A stretch of 64,000 nt of DNA from Phycisphaerales bacterium (GTDB lineage Bacteria > Planctomycetota > Phycisphaerae > Sedimentisphaerales > Anaerobacaceae): positions 361,283-425,282 of the forward strand of contig PLLP01000002.1 in the NCBI GenBank assembly GCA_003141315.1, in the 5' to 3' direction. A program made the position numbers and the translations under genes. Shown piece by piece: positions 25,478 to 34,768 of the stretch (positions within the stretch are counted from its first letter, which is position 1; every line of letters starts with the position of its first letter). Below the pieces are notes generated by a model. It ran no database searches. It was not told the DNA's origin and worked only from the letters and a program-made list of their open reading frames with translations.

Positions 25478-26808
25478 CTCGGCGGCGGCAGCTCATCGCC
25501 GAAGGCCTCTTTGACCCATTCGAGCAGCTCCTCATCCGATATTACCGACAACCGCTCGTTTGCGTACTCCTGGTCGATGCGGTTCTTTATTCTTACCACT
25601 CGCGGATTATGTTTCGGTATATCAATCTGGAAATGGGATTCAATCCAGTGCTTAACGCCTGCCGCTCCGGTTTTGTCGGTAATCGCCACCTTGACGGGCC
25701 GGCCGAAAAGCTTGTGAGTATCGAAACAGTTATAAATCTCCTCGTCTTTCAGCAGTCCGTCGGCGTGAATGCCCGCCCTTGTCACATTAAAATCCCTGCC
25801 GACAAGAGGATAATTTTCCGGTATCTTGAAACCGAGCTCCTTCGATGCGTAATCCGCAAGCTCGGTTATCGCCGCGTAATTAACGTCTTTATCGTGCCCT
25901 GTAAGCTGTGCGTGTTCGACAACGAGCGCCTCGATTGGAGCATTGCCTGTTCGCTCGCCGACGCCGAAAATAGAACCGTTCGCCGCACAGCACCCGTAAA
26001 GCCAGGCTGTCGTTGCGTTGACGAGCACCTTGTGAAAATCGTTGTGTCCATGCCATTCGAGCCATTCAGCCGGCACCCCGATTTTTCGCAGCCCCGCAAC
26101 AAGTTTCGGCACACTGCGAGGCAGCGTTGCCTGCGACCACGGCGCACCGAAACCGAGCGTATCGCAAAGCCGAATCTTCACGGGCTTTTTATATTGCTCC
26201 GAAAGCTCCATCAGCTCCGCCGCGAACGGCAGCACAAACCCGTCGAAATCCGCCCTGGTTATATCCTCGAAGTGACATCGCGGTATTACCCCGTTATCCA
26301 GCGACGCCCGGATTATTTCCAGGTATGCATACAGCGCCTGCGAACGCGTCTTTCGAAGCTTGAGAAAAATATGGTAATCGCTGGCTGATGTAAGGATGCC
26401 CGTTTCATCAAGACCCATCTCGGTCACTAATTTGAAATCTTCCGGCACTGCGCGTATCCAGCCGGTTATTTGCGGGTATTTGTATCCTCTTTCCCTGCAC
26501 AGTTCGACCGCCTTTTTGTCGCGTTTCGAATAGAGGAAAAATTCGCACTGCCGAATAAGGCCGCTGCCGCCGTCAATTGCGTGAAGCAAATCGTAAATCC
26601 TCAGCACCTGCTCGGGTTTATATGGAGGCCTTGCCTGCTGGCCGTCGCGAAAGGTCGTGTCCGTTATCCAAATCTTCTTTGGCATATTAAAAGGCACGGT
26701 TTGCTTTTCGAAGGCAAACTTCGGAAATTCCGTGTAAGGAAAGACCTCGCGGTATAAATTCGGCTTTGGTACGTCAGCCAGTCTCGGTTTTCTCTTTGCC
26801 ATCTTCAA
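25474..26808 (-). CDS. LeuA/homocitrate synthase-family acyltransferase, possible Re-citrate synthase
   Basis: A TIM-barrel condensing enzyme using acetyl-CoA and a 2-oxo acid. The metal/catalytic motif ITDTTFRDGQQARPP is at residues about 48-62; HFEDITRADFDGFV and WLEWHGHNDFHKVLVNATTAW carry the catalytic and metal residues; GVGERTGNAPIEALV closes the signature. The protein is 444 residues and lacks an obvious LeuA regulatory domain. It resembles a branch that includes Re-face citrate synthases of anaerobes as well as homocitrate synthases. The product cannot be fixed from sequence alone. The neighbours are a HAD protein and thrC. Confidence 0.8.
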   Translation of the reverse strand: MKMAKRKPRLADVPKPNLYREVFPYTEFPKFAFEKQTVPFNMPKKIWITDTTFRDGQQARPPYKPEQVLRIYDLLHAIDGGSGLIRQCEFFLYSKRDKKAVELCRERGYKYPQITGWIRAVPEDFKLVTEMGLDETGILTSASDYHIFLKLRKTRSQALYAYLEIIRASLDNGVIPRCHFEDITRADFDGFVLPFAAELMELSEQYKKPVKIRLCDTLGFGAPWSQATLPRSVPKLVAGLRKIGVPAEWLEWHGHNDFHKVLVNATTAWLYGCCAANGSIFGVGERTGNAPIEALVVEHAQLTGHDKDVNYAAITELADYASKELGFKIPENYPLVGRDFNVTRAGIHADGLLKDEEIYNCFDTHKLFGRPVKVAITDKTGAAGVKHWIESHFQIDIPKHNPRVVRIKNRIDQEYANERLSVISDEELLEWVKEAFGDELPPPR

Positions 26809-26840
26809 ACTCCCGTATCAATAATTAAAGCCAAAACCCC

Positions 26841-26900
26841 AATACCTAAGACCTGCCTGAGTACCGTTCTCAAGTCCTGCGTCTTGAGTCCTGAGTCTAT
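26841..26900. repeat. Degenerate tandem CCTGAGTC-like repeat
   Basis: The stretch CAAGTCCTGCGTCTTGAGTCCTGAGTC repeats an AGTCCTG(C/A)GTCTTG word two to three times, in the gap between the synthase gene and tRNA-Leu. It has no coding sense and no clear hairpin. Confidence 0.5.
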
Positions 26901-26902
26901 AA

Positions 26903-26985
26903 TAGCCGAGGTGGGAATCGAACCCACACGCCTTTTCAGGCAGGGGATTTTAAGTCCCCAGCGTCTGCCTTTCCGCCACTCGGCC
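26903..26985 (-). tRNA. tRNA-Leu (UAA)
   Basis: A class II tRNA of 83 bases with a long variable arm (TGCCTGAAAAGGCGT region). The anticodon UAA is at 26950-26952 within loop CTTAAAA, the T arm is GTGGG-TTCGATT-CCCAC, and the acceptor closes with a G1-U72 wobble and A73. CCA is not encoded. Confidence 0.94.
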
Positions 26986-26995
26986 GGGCAGATAG

Positions 26996-27024
26996 AAATT
27001 AACGTATTTTTACTGATTTTTCAA
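26996..27024 (-). promoter_or_regulatory. Promoter for tRNA-Leu
   Basis: On the minus strand TTGAAA (27024-27019) and TAATTT (27001-26996) are 17 bases apart. The -10 lies ten bases before the tRNA 5' end, a spacing suited to a short leader. Confidence 0.45.
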
Positions 27025-27046
27025 GTCGTTTGTTAATCTATATTTC

Positions 27047-27076
27047 TTGACCTATCCGATAGACCAGTATTATACT
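27047..27076 (+). promoter_or_regulatory. Promoter for the M2 peptidase gene
   Basis: TTGACC (27047-27052) and TATACT (27071-27076) are separated by 18 bases, 45 bases before the start codon. This is a good match to a sigma-70 promoter. Confidence 0.5.
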
Positions 27077-27121
27077 ATCCGTGTGATAGAACTTAAACCC
27101 TGCTTTTGAAAGGTATAGATT

Positions 27122-28798
27122 ATGAAACGCTTGGCAATACTTTTAATAATACTGGCGGCAGCAATCTTAATTTCAGGCTGCCGGAACAAAACGAATGAAA
27201 AGGAGAAACAGTTGAATACGTTCATTACGAACCACGTGGCCAAAATCCAGCCGCTTATGAAGGAAATGAACCTCGCCTCCTGGGCGGCCTCCAACAGCGG
27301 AAAAGAAGCTGACTACGAAAAGGCCGCCGGCCTTCAGCTTCAGATTCGCAAAATCTACAGCGATGCGAATGAATTCGGCTACCTCAAACAAACCAGGGAT
27401 TCAGGCGAAATAAAAGACGAGTTGCTCGCAAGACAACTCGAAAGGCTTTATTACGCCTATCTTGAAAATCAAATTGACCCCGTCCTGATGAAAAAAATTG
27501 TCGACCTTGGCAGCAAAATCGAGCAGAACTTCAGCACGTTCCGCGGCTCAATTGCCGGCAAAAAGGTTTCAGATAATGAAATCAGGGATGTCCTCAAGGC
27601 GTCAACGGATTCCGCCCAAAGGCAAAATGCCTGGCAGGCAAGCAAAGAGGTTGGCCCGGTCGTCGCCGCTGACCTGATTACATTAGTCAAGCTCCGCAAC
27701 CAGGCTGCTCGAAAGGTCGGCTTTGACAATTACCATACAATGTCGCTCGCACTTTCCGAGCAGGATGTAAAAGACGTGGATAAAATCTTCAGCCAGCTTG
27801 ATGCTCTTACCGCTGAACCTTTCGAGAAGGTCAAAGGCGAACTCGATAGTCAGCTTGCCTCGATGTACGGCGTCGCCGTCAGCGACCTTATGCCCTGGCA
27901 CTACCACGACCCGTTCTTCCAGGAATCGCCCCTTGTCTATCAAATCGACCTCGATGTTTATTACGAATCTAAAAATGTCAAAGACCTCGTCGCGAAATTT
28001 TATGCCGGTATTGGCCTGCCGGTTGATGCCGTCATCGCAAAAAGCGATCTTTACGAACGGCCCGGCAAAAACCCGCATGCCTTCTGCTCCGATATGGATA
28101 AGCAGGGCGACGTGAGAGTCCTCTGCAACGTAAGAGATAACGAACAGTGGACTGAAACGCTTCTTCACGAACTGGGCCATTCTACCTACGCCAAATACAA
28201 CAATCCGAAAGTTCCGTACTTGCTTCGCGAGCCTGCGCACACATTTACCACTGAAGCCATCGCAATGCTTATGGGAAGACTTAGCCGCGATGCGCAGTGG
28301 ATGAAGGATATGCTTAACCTTTCAGACCAGGAAAAACAGCGCATCGACGATACCTGCAAAAAATACGCCCAGCTCAAACAATTGATTTTCGCGAGGTGGG
28401 TGCTGGTTATGTATAACTTTGAAAAGCAGCTTTATGCCAATCCCGACCAGGACCTGAATACGCTGTGGTGGGATATGGTTGAAAAATATCAGCTCCTTCG
28501 CAGGCCGGCCAATCGCAACAGCCCCGACTGGGCTGCCAAAATCCATTTTACCATCGCTCCCTGCTATTATCACAATTACGCCCTCGGCGAACTGCTCGCT
28601 TCCCAGCTTCATAATCATATCGTCACCAAAGTGCTGAAAAATGGAAACGCAAGCTACGTCAACCATAAGGAAGTCGGCAATTACCTGAGGCAAAATGTCT
28701 TTGAACCCGGCGCAATCTATGAATGGAATACGATGATTGAACGCGCCACGGGAGAAAAGCTGAACCCGCAATATTTCGTCGAGCAGTTTGTTAAATAA
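27122..28798 (+). CDS. M2-type zinc peptidase, lipoprotein
   Basis: This looks like a bacterial relative of angiotensin-converting enzyme (peptidase family M2), releasing dipeptides from peptide C-termini. A lipoprotein signal (LAILLIILAAAILISGC, Cys about residue 20) indicates membrane anchoring. The zinc motif HELGH is at residues 349-353 and the third ligand is probably E378 (FTTEAIAML). The protein is 558 residues. Its neighbour is an OPT transporter, so it may feed peptides to it. The family assignment rests on HAFCSDMD..HELGH..E spacing; M3 is a less likely alternative. Confidence 0.85.
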   Translation: MKRLAILLIILAAAILISGCRNKTNEKEKQLNTFITNHVAKIQPLMKEMNLASWAASNSGKEADYEKAAGLQLQIRKIYSDANEFGYLKQTRDSGEIKDELLARQLERLYYAYLENQIDPVLMKKIVDLGSKIEQNFSTFRGSIAGKKVSDNEIRDVLKASTDSAQRQNAWQASKEVGPVVAADLITLVKLRNQAARKVGFDNYHTMSLALSEQDVKDVDKIFSQLDALTAEPFEKVKGELDSQLASMYGVAVSDLMPWHYHDPFFQESPLVYQIDLDVYYESKNVKDLVAKFYAGIGLPVDAVIAKSDLYERPGKNPHAFCSDMDKQGDVRVLCNVRDNEQWTETLLHELGHSTYAKYNNPKVPYLLREPAHTFTTEAIAMLMGRLSRDAQWMKDMLNLSDQEKQRIDDTCKKYAQLKQLIFARWVLVMYNFEKQLYANPDQDLNTLWWDMVEKYQLLRRPANRNSPDWAAKIHFTIAPCYYHNYALGELLASQLHNHIVTKVLKNGNASYVNHKEVGNYLRQNVFEPGAIYEWNTMIERATGEKLNPQYFVEQFVK

Positions 28799-28822
28799 TC
28801 TGCATTTAGGATTTGGAGCGTT

Positions 28823-30841
28823 GTGCGAATGGAATCGAACAGGGACGGACTGCCGGAAATTACCGTAAAGGCCGTCATTTTGGGGGCGGTTCTTTCAATC
28901 ATCCTTGCAGCGGCGAACGCATATCTGGGGCTTTTTGCCGGAATGACCGTTTCCGCATCGATTCCCGCGGCGGTTGTCTCGATGGGAATCCTGCGATTAT
29001 TCAAGAACAGCAACATCCTCGAAAACAACGTAATCAAAACCGCTGCCGCCGCAGGTGAAGCACTCGCAGCGGGCGCAATCTTTACCCTGCCGGCTCTGGT
29101 AATTATGGGCTCCTGGCAGACTTTCAACTTCTGGTGGGTCACAATAATCACCGGCCTCGGCGGCACGCTCGGCGTCCTCTTTACTGTTCCCCTGCGCAGG
29201 TCCCTGATTGTGGAGGATAAACTTCCTTACCCCGAAGGTGTTGCCACCGCAGAAGTTCTCAAATCCGGTTATCAGGGCAGTTCTGAAATCCGATACCTCG
29301 TGCTGGCATCTCTCGTAGGGGCGCTATTTAAAATCGGCTCATCAGGGCTGGGTCTCTGGTGTGAAATCGCCGCCGGCGCTAAAAGAATCGGAAACTCTAT
29401 GGCCTACTTCGGTTCGAATCTCAGCCCCGCACTTATTTCTGTCGGTTACATCGTCGGTTTGAACACCGCAATTCTTATGTTCATCGGGGGCGCTGCCAAC
29501 TGGCTCGTGGCTATCCCGATATGCTCAGCATTTACAGACTGGGGTGTTTATGGTCCCGGCCATATCCACGCGGGATTACCAATGTCGGCGGTTGACTGGG
29601 CAAACGAAATCTGGAGCAGGCAGACACGTTATATCGGCGTCGGTGCGATGCTCGTCGGCGGCCTCTGGACCATTTACACATTGAGAGGCTCTATACTGCG
29701 TGGTTTCAAAAGCGGAATAAAGGCCTACCAGACCGTCGGCGGCAAAAGCGCAGCCGTCGAGAGAACTGATAAAGATATCCCGATGAAGTGGACTCTGCTT
29801 ATGATTATCGCATCGGTCGTTCCCATTTTTCTTGTCTATGAGTTCTTCGTCGGCAAACTCTACGTTTCGATACCGATGGCGATTATTATGGTTTTCGCGG
29901 GTTTCCTCTTTGCCGCAGTCGCAGGTTATATGGCGGGCATTGTCGGCTCTTCGAACAATCCTGTTTCCGGCGTCACCATCGCTACCGTACTGATCTCGGC
30001 GCTGCTCTTGCTGCTGCTGATGGGAAAGGCAAACAAAAACGGGCCGGCGGCGGCAATAATTATAGGCGCCGTGGTCTGCTGTGCCGCTGCTATCGCCGGT
30101 GATACTATGCAGGACCTTAAAACAGGCCAAATCGTCAAAAACACCCCCTGGAAACTTCAGGTAATCGAAATTGTCGGCACAATCTCCGCTGCATTTGTTA
30201 TAGCGCCTGTCCTGATGCTGCTCTTGAAGGCGTATGGTTTCAAGGGACACTCCTCAGCGGTGAACGAACTGAAAGCCCTCGCTGCCCCGCAGGCAAACCT
30301 GATGGCCGCCGTCTCTAAAAATGTTTTCGAAGGACAGCTGCCCTGGCTCTTCGTAATAATCGGCGCCGTTGTCGCAATCGCCGTGATTATCCTCGATGAA
30401 TACCTGATTCGCAAAGGCAGCTCTTTCAGAACGCCCGTGCTGGCAGTCGCTATCGGTATTTATCTTTCTCTTGAGCTTGAAGTGCCGATTCTCGCGGGTG
30501 GCATCATAAGCTACCTTGTCGCGAAATACCATAAAAAACGCAGCATCCCCGCCGAAAAGGTTGAAGCCGGCAACACCCGCGGAATTCTCCTCGCTTCAGG
30601 GTTCATTACCGGAGAATCTTTGATGGGAATTCTGCTGGCAATACCGATTGCAATATCGCAAAATCCCGATGTGTTGAAAATTACGCCGGAAAGAATTGCC
30701 AAACTCCCTCTGCCTCATCAAATTACCGGTTTTTTGTCCGATATAATTACGAGCAGCTGGTTTAACATCTCCACCGGCATTATCCTGATGGCCTTTGTGC
30801 TTATCTGGCTTTATAACACCGCAAAGGCAAGGGAAAAATAA
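28823..30841 (+). CDS. OPT-family oligopeptide transporter
   Basis: A 672-residue inner-membrane protein with about 15 hydrophobic segments. N-terminal LPEITVKAVILGAVLSIILAAANAYLGL with GMTVSASIPAAVVSM, and LPYPEGVATAEVL, are OPT signatures. It is likely a proton-coupled importer of oligopeptides or metal-peptide chelates. It starts with GTG 28823, or ATG 28829 as an alternative, 24 bases after the peptidase gene, which suggests an operon. Substrate inferred. Confidence 0.9.
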   Translation: MRMESNRDGLPEITVKAVILGAVLSIILAAANAYLGLFAGMTVSASIPAAVVSMGILRLFKNSNILENNVIKTAAAAGEALAAGAIFTLPALVIMGSWQTFNFWWVTIITGLGGTLGVLFTVPLRRSLIVEDKLPYPEGVATAEVLKSGYQGSSEIRYLVLASLVGALFKIGSSGLGLWCEIAAGAKRIGNSMAYFGSNLSPALISVGYIVGLNTAILMFIGGAANWLVAIPICSAFTDWGVYGPGHIHAGLPMSAVDWANEIWSRQTRYIGVGAMLVGGLWTIYTLRGSILRGFKSGIKAYQTVGGKSAAVERTDKDIPMKWTLLMIIASVVPIFLVYEFFVGKLYVSIPMAIIMVFAGFLFAAVAGYMAGIVGSSNNPVSGVTIATVLISALLLLLLMGKANKNGPAAAIIIGAVVCCAAAIAGDTMQDLKTGQIVKNTPWKLQVIEIVGTISAAFVIAPVLMLLLKAYGFKGHSSAVNELKALAAPQANLMAAVSKNVFEGQLPWLFVIIGAVVAIAVIILDEYLIRKGSSFRTPVLAVAIGIYLSLELEVPILAGGIISYLVAKYHKKRSIPAEKVEAGNTRGILLASGFITGESLMGILLAIPIAISQNPDVLKITPERIAKLPLPHQITGFLSDIITSSWFNISTGIILMAFVLIWLYNTAKAREK

Positions 30842-30848
30842 ACCAATT

Positions 30849-30880
30849 AAAATTTCAAATTTGAAATTTGAGATTTCAAA
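30849..30880. repeat. AT-rich palindromic intergenic repeat
   Basis: AATTTCAAATTTGAAATTTGAGATTTCAAATT is built from ATTTCAAAT and its complement, in the gap between convergent genes. It is similar in word content to copies near 35807, 41410 and 41958. Confidence 0.6.
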
Positions 30881-33064
30881 TTATTTCAGCCACCTGTCGA
30901 GCCACGAAATAACTGTTTCGTGCCACAAAATAGAATTGCTCGGCCTCTGTATCCAGTGGCACTCATCGGGAAAATACAGCAGCCTGCTCGGTATCCCCAG
31001 CCGCTGCAGGGCGTTAAATGTTCCGAGCCCCTGCGTTTCAACCACCCTGAAATCTTTCCCGCCGTGCGTCACCAGCATCGGCGTCTTCCAATTGCGGACA
31101 AAATTTACCGGATTTTGCATCTCATAAGCTTCGGGGTTATCCCACGGTTTTCCAATATGGTCCCATTCCGTGAACCACAGCTCCTCGGTATCGAAATATG
31201 CCATCCTCTCATCGAGGTCGCCGGCGTGATTTACAAGGCAGCGGAACCTGTCGGGCCAGTTGCCCTCAATCCAGTTAATCATATACCCGCCGAACGATGC
31301 CCCGAGCGCGCCGGCCTTTTCGCTGTCCAGCCATGGGTATTTTTTAATCGCCGCATCCAGGCCCTTTTGCAGGTCAACCAATGGTTTACCGCCCCAGTCG
31401 CCGCGAATCGAATCACAGAACGCCTGCCCGTAGCCGGTCGAGCCGTGAAAATCAATCATCACAACGCCATATCCCGCGCCGGCAAAAACCTGCGCGTTCC
31501 AGCGGTAATGAAAAATATTGCCCATGCTTCCCTGCGGCCCGCCGTGAATCACAAACGCTATCGGGTATTTCGCTCCTTCTTTATAATCAGCCGGCTTTAC
31601 AACATAGCCATAAACCGTTTCGTTGTTCCAGCCGCTGAAACTGAACTGCTCGAATTCGCCAAATTCGATAGCAGATAATTGCCTGCTGTTTATTTGTGTT
31701 ATCGGTTTCAAATCGCTGCCGTCGGTCTTCACTGAATATAATTCGAGCGGCGATTTCAGATTATCCAGGCCGAAAATAATTCTGTCGCTGGCTTCTTCCG
31801 TGCCTGTCACCGACCCTTTTTCCACTATCGTTTCTGCTTTTCCCGTTTGGACATCAATTGCAAACAGGGATTTCTGCCCGATATTTTCCGCAACGGCATA
31901 AATCTTTCTGCCGTCCTTTGACCAGCATATCGAAGCGGGGCTGCGGTCCCAGTTTTCCGCCAATACTCTTTCCTGCCCAATGGATTCGACCCCTTCGGCA
32001 AGCTCAGGGCGGGCAGGCTCACCACGAGTCGGCCAATCCTTCAGCATTATTCTGAGCCGGTCGGATTCATAGCCCGGCCTCGACATCGCCAGATAAGCAA
32101 GAGTCTTTCCGTCCGGCGAAAACACCGGCGTCGTATCAGTCGCCTCATTTTTTTCCGTCAGGCACACAGGTTTTTTGGAACCATCTATCGGCGATATGTA
32201 AAGGTCTAAATCCGTTGACCACGGCTCTCTCGGCCCGACGTCGCGGGCTGTAAAAATTATATTTTTACCGTCCGGCGTAAAGCAGAATTCTTCCGACCCG
32301 CCGAATGGCTTCGATGGGCAGTCCGCATCCATATCCTTCATCACATCTATTGCGACTTTGCCGTTTGCGGGCATCACAAAGACGTGCGACCGACGGCCGT
32401 CGGCCCATGTATTCCAGTGCCGGACAAATGCCTTTTCGTAAATTCGACCGCTCGATTTTCGTTTTCCGCTTTTCTCGAGTTTTTGCTTAGTCTGCTCGAT
32501 TGAGAGAGAGGGAAAAACCTCGATACTAAATGCTATATGTTCGCCATCCGGCGACAGCACAATGTTCGATACATCAAGGGGCAGCATTGTTATCTGCTCT
32601 GCATGCCCGCCTCCCGTTAGGGATGGCTCACGCCATTTGGCAGGGATTTTCCAGACCTGGCTCGACCCCGAACGAGTTGAGAGAAAATAAATGCTCTTGC
32701 CGTTGACAGACCACTTTGGGCAGCAGTCGCTGTCGGATTGTTTAATCAATTGTTTCAGATTGCTGCCATCGACCTCGATTAGCCAAAGGCTGGTTTTCCC
32801 TTTGTCCGCGGCGAGGTCTGTCGAACGGACGGTAAAAACTATCTGCTTTCCGTCAGGGCTTACCTGCTGCTCGCTGATTCTATCCATTGCGAGCATATCG
32901 CCGACCGAAAATGGATGAATCGTTTTGGGTTCTGCAAAACTCGAAACCCGCCCGCTCTGCGAACACCCCGCAAAAAGCAGAAATGACCAGCAGAGCAGGG
33001 CCAGAAGGAGAAAAACCGGAATTTTTTTTAAAACAATATCCCTGTGCATAGAACTGCCCCTCAA
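30881..33064 (-). CDS. S9-family peptidase (prolyl oligopeptidase type), lipoprotein
   Basis: A lipoprotein signal (FLLLALLCWSFLLFAGC) anchors a 727-residue protein. Residues about 50-440 form repeats of the beta-propeller type (SPDGKQIVFT, WSVNGKSIYFLS, SPDGEHIAFS). The C-terminal alpha/beta-hydrolase has the nucleophile in GALGASFGGYM (S590), with HGGKDFRV and DECHWI supplying Asp and His. It probably cleaves short peptides at the cell envelope. A short repeat, residues about 347-360 (PARPELAEG), is inserted in the propeller. It lies between the two peptide transporters. Confidence 0.92.
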   Translation of the reverse strand: MRGSSMHRDIVLKKIPVFLLLALLCWSFLLFAGCSQSGRVSSFAEPKTIHPFSVGDMLAMDRISEQQVSPDGKQIVFTVRSTDLAADKGKTSLWLIEVDGSNLKQLIKQSDSDCCPKWSVNGKSIYFLSTRSGSSQVWKIPAKWREPSLTGGGHAEQITMLPLDVSNIVLSPDGEHIAFSIEVFPSLSIEQTKQKLEKSGKRKSSGRIYEKAFVRHWNTWADGRRSHVFVMPANGKVAIDVMKDMDADCPSKPFGGSEEFCFTPDGKNIIFTARDVGPREPWSTDLDLYISPIDGSKKPVCLTEKNEATDTTPVFSPDGKTLAYLAMSRPGYESDRLRIMLKDWPTRGEPARPELAEGVESIGQERVLAENWDRSPASICWSKDGRKIYAVAENIGQKSLFAIDVQTGKAETIVEKGSVTGTEEASDRIIFGLDNLKSPLELYSVKTDGSDLKPITQINSRQLSAIEFGEFEQFSFSGWNNETVYGYVVKPADYKEGAKYPIAFVIHGGPQGSMGNIFHYRWNAQVFAGAGYGVVMIDFHGSTGYGQAFCDSIRGDWGGKPLVDLQKGLDAAIKKYPWLDSEKAGALGASFGGYMINWIEGNWPDRFRCLVNHAGDLDERMAYFDTEELWFTEWDHIGKPWDNPEAYEMQNPVNFVRNWKTPMLVTHGGKDFRVVETQGLGTFNALQRLGIPSRLLYFPDECHWIQRPSNSILWHETVISWLDRWLK
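31985..32024. repeat. In-frame short repeat inside the S9 peptidase gene
   Basis: ATTCGACCCCTTCGGCAAGCTCAGGGCGGGCAGGCTCACC shares words TTCGAC and AAGCTCA with the palindrome in hisC at 40253. It encodes PARPELAEGVE in the protein without breaking the frame. From memory, such elements recur in many bacterial genomes. Confidence 0.55.
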
Positions 33065-33109
33065 AATAAGGACGCTTTACATATCCCAAAATGATTCTGA
33101 AGACCGCAA

Positions 33110-34468
33110 TTACGGCTGTACTTCCTCTGCGACCTCTTTATCCGTCACATCATCCTGGGTATATATTTTGCCTTTGTAAAATGCCGCCACCACGGCGAAA
33201 ACAACCGAAGCGATGAACATAACAACAATAAATGTCCAGTAATAGTTCGCCCCTTTGAAGAACTCTCTGCCTGTAATCAATTGATTGATTATAAATGTCC
33301 ATAAATCTCCTATTCCAATCGAAGCGGCTAAATACAGGGACATAATGAACGCTTTCATTTGCTTCGGCGCCTGGGTATATGCAAATTCGAGAACAGGAAT
33401 GGAAACGAAAATTTCCGCGGCAGTCATCAGGAAATTCGCAAGGAACTGCCAGCCGATAGAAGGCACCTCGCCCGCTTTGATTTTGTATTCGAGCCACACT
33501 ATTACCAAAAACGGAATTATCAAAAAGAACATACCTATTACAATTTTCCTTAATGCGTTCAAGTTGAAAAACTTACCAAGCACGGGGTACACGATGTATG
33601 TAAATATCGGAATAAGAATCATTACGAACAAGGCATTAAATGCCGGCACCTGAGAAGCCTCCCAGTCGTACCCAAGCCAATGTTTGTTCAAATGCTCAAC
33701 CTGAATAATCCATGCGGAGCCTGAGAGTTCATAAAGGGCATAAAAGACAGATAAAATAAGAAAGAGGACTGAAATCCTCTTTATGATACCTAATCCTTCC
33801 CCTTTGAAAATTTCCTTCAGAAAACTTTTGCCGGCAGGGGGAGCGTGGACATATCTTTTGCGGCCCATCCAAAAAATGATAGTAGCCAGGACCATCCACA
33901 CAAAAGCCAGACCAAATGCCCATTTCGGTCCATATTTCGGATTGTTCATCAATTTCGGCGTTATGAACGGGCCAAAGAATGCTCCGAAATTTATTGCAAA
34001 GTAAAACCAGTTATAGACCTTCGCCATCATATTCTGATTGGATTTGCCGAACTGGTCGCCGACGTTTGCTGTCACGCAGGGCTTGATGAAACCGGAGCCG
34101 ATTGCCACGAGAATCATACATAAATAAAGGCCTGTTCTCGACTGGTCAACCGTCATTATTAAAAGCCCCAGGCAATAAATAATGGAAAACATTATTATGG
34201 TTCTGTATTTCCCAAACCATAAATCCGCAATAATCGCCCCAACCAGAGGCAGGACATAAGTTACCGCTTTGAAGAGGTGGTACCACGATATTGCTGCGCC
34301 TCCCTCCATAACACCGCCGACAAGATGCTTAGTCATAAACTCCACAAGAATCAGCGTAAGCCCGTAGTAAGCGAATCTCTCTGCGGTTTCGTTTGCAAGG
34401 ATGTGCCAGATTCCAGTTGGGGCCTTCGCTGTTGGTGTCGGTATGGTCTTGTATTGAAACTTTGCCAT
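33110..34468 (-). CDS. POT-family di/tripeptide transporter
   Basis: The proton-dependent oligopeptide transporter (452 residues, about 12 segments) has the N-terminal ETAERFAYYG motif (the ExxERFxYY of POT carriers) and GSGFIKPCVTANVGDQFG, the second family signature. It imports di- or tripeptides across the inner membrane. It is divergent from gap and next to the S9 peptidase on the same strand, 45 bases upstream of it, so the two may form an operon. Confidence 0.93.
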   Translation of the reverse strand: MAKFQYKTIPTPTAKAPTGIWHILANETAERFAYYGLTLILVEFMTKHLVGGVMEGGAAISWYHLFKAVTYVLPLVGAIIADLWFGKYRTIIMFSIIYCLGLLIMTVDQSRTGLYLCMILVAIGSGFIKPCVTANVGDQFGKSNQNMMAKVYNWFYFAINFGAFFGPFITPKLMNNPKYGPKWAFGLAFVWMVLATIIFWMGRKRYVHAPPAGKSFLKEIFKGEGLGIIKRISVLFLILSVFYALYELSGSAWIIQVEHLNKHWLGYDWEASQVPAFNALFVMILIPIFTYIVYPVLGKFFNLNALRKIVIGMFFLIIPFLVIVWLEYKIKAGEVPSIGWQFLANFLMTAAEIFVSIPVLEFAYTQAPKQMKAFIMSLYLAASIGIGDLWTFIINQLITGREFFKGANYYWTFIVVMFIASVVFAVVAAFYKGKIYTQDDVTDKEVAEEVQP

Positions 34469-34678
34469 ATAAAGCTCCTCTAAAGTTCAACACTAATTTT
34501 TTATGCGCAGCCTTTAACTGCTGCCCAAAAACAGGCATTATCTTACAGATAGACCGGCTGTTTGTCGAGGTTCTACTTTCGCTAAATTGAGATTTTATAT
34601 CCCTTGCTGCCTGAAGCGTTTTTTGCCTTTCCTGTAATTTCCGCAATACCGGGGTTCGAGGTAAGCCTAACTAAATGC

Positions 34679-34707
34679 TTGACAATGATGAGGAAAATAA
34701 ATAGATT
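34679..34707 (+). promoter_or_regulatory. Promoter for gap
   Basis: TTGACA (34679-34684), a 17-base spacer and TAGATT (34702-34707) lie 62 bases upstream of the gap start, in the 300-base divergent gap 34469-34768. I saw no gene in the rest of that gap, only short T-rich stretches. Confidence 0.55.
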
Positions 34708-34768
34708 ATTTAGTCTTGTGTGAAAATGATTAAAAAATACATTATTTAAGCTTAATTAGGAGAAAAAA

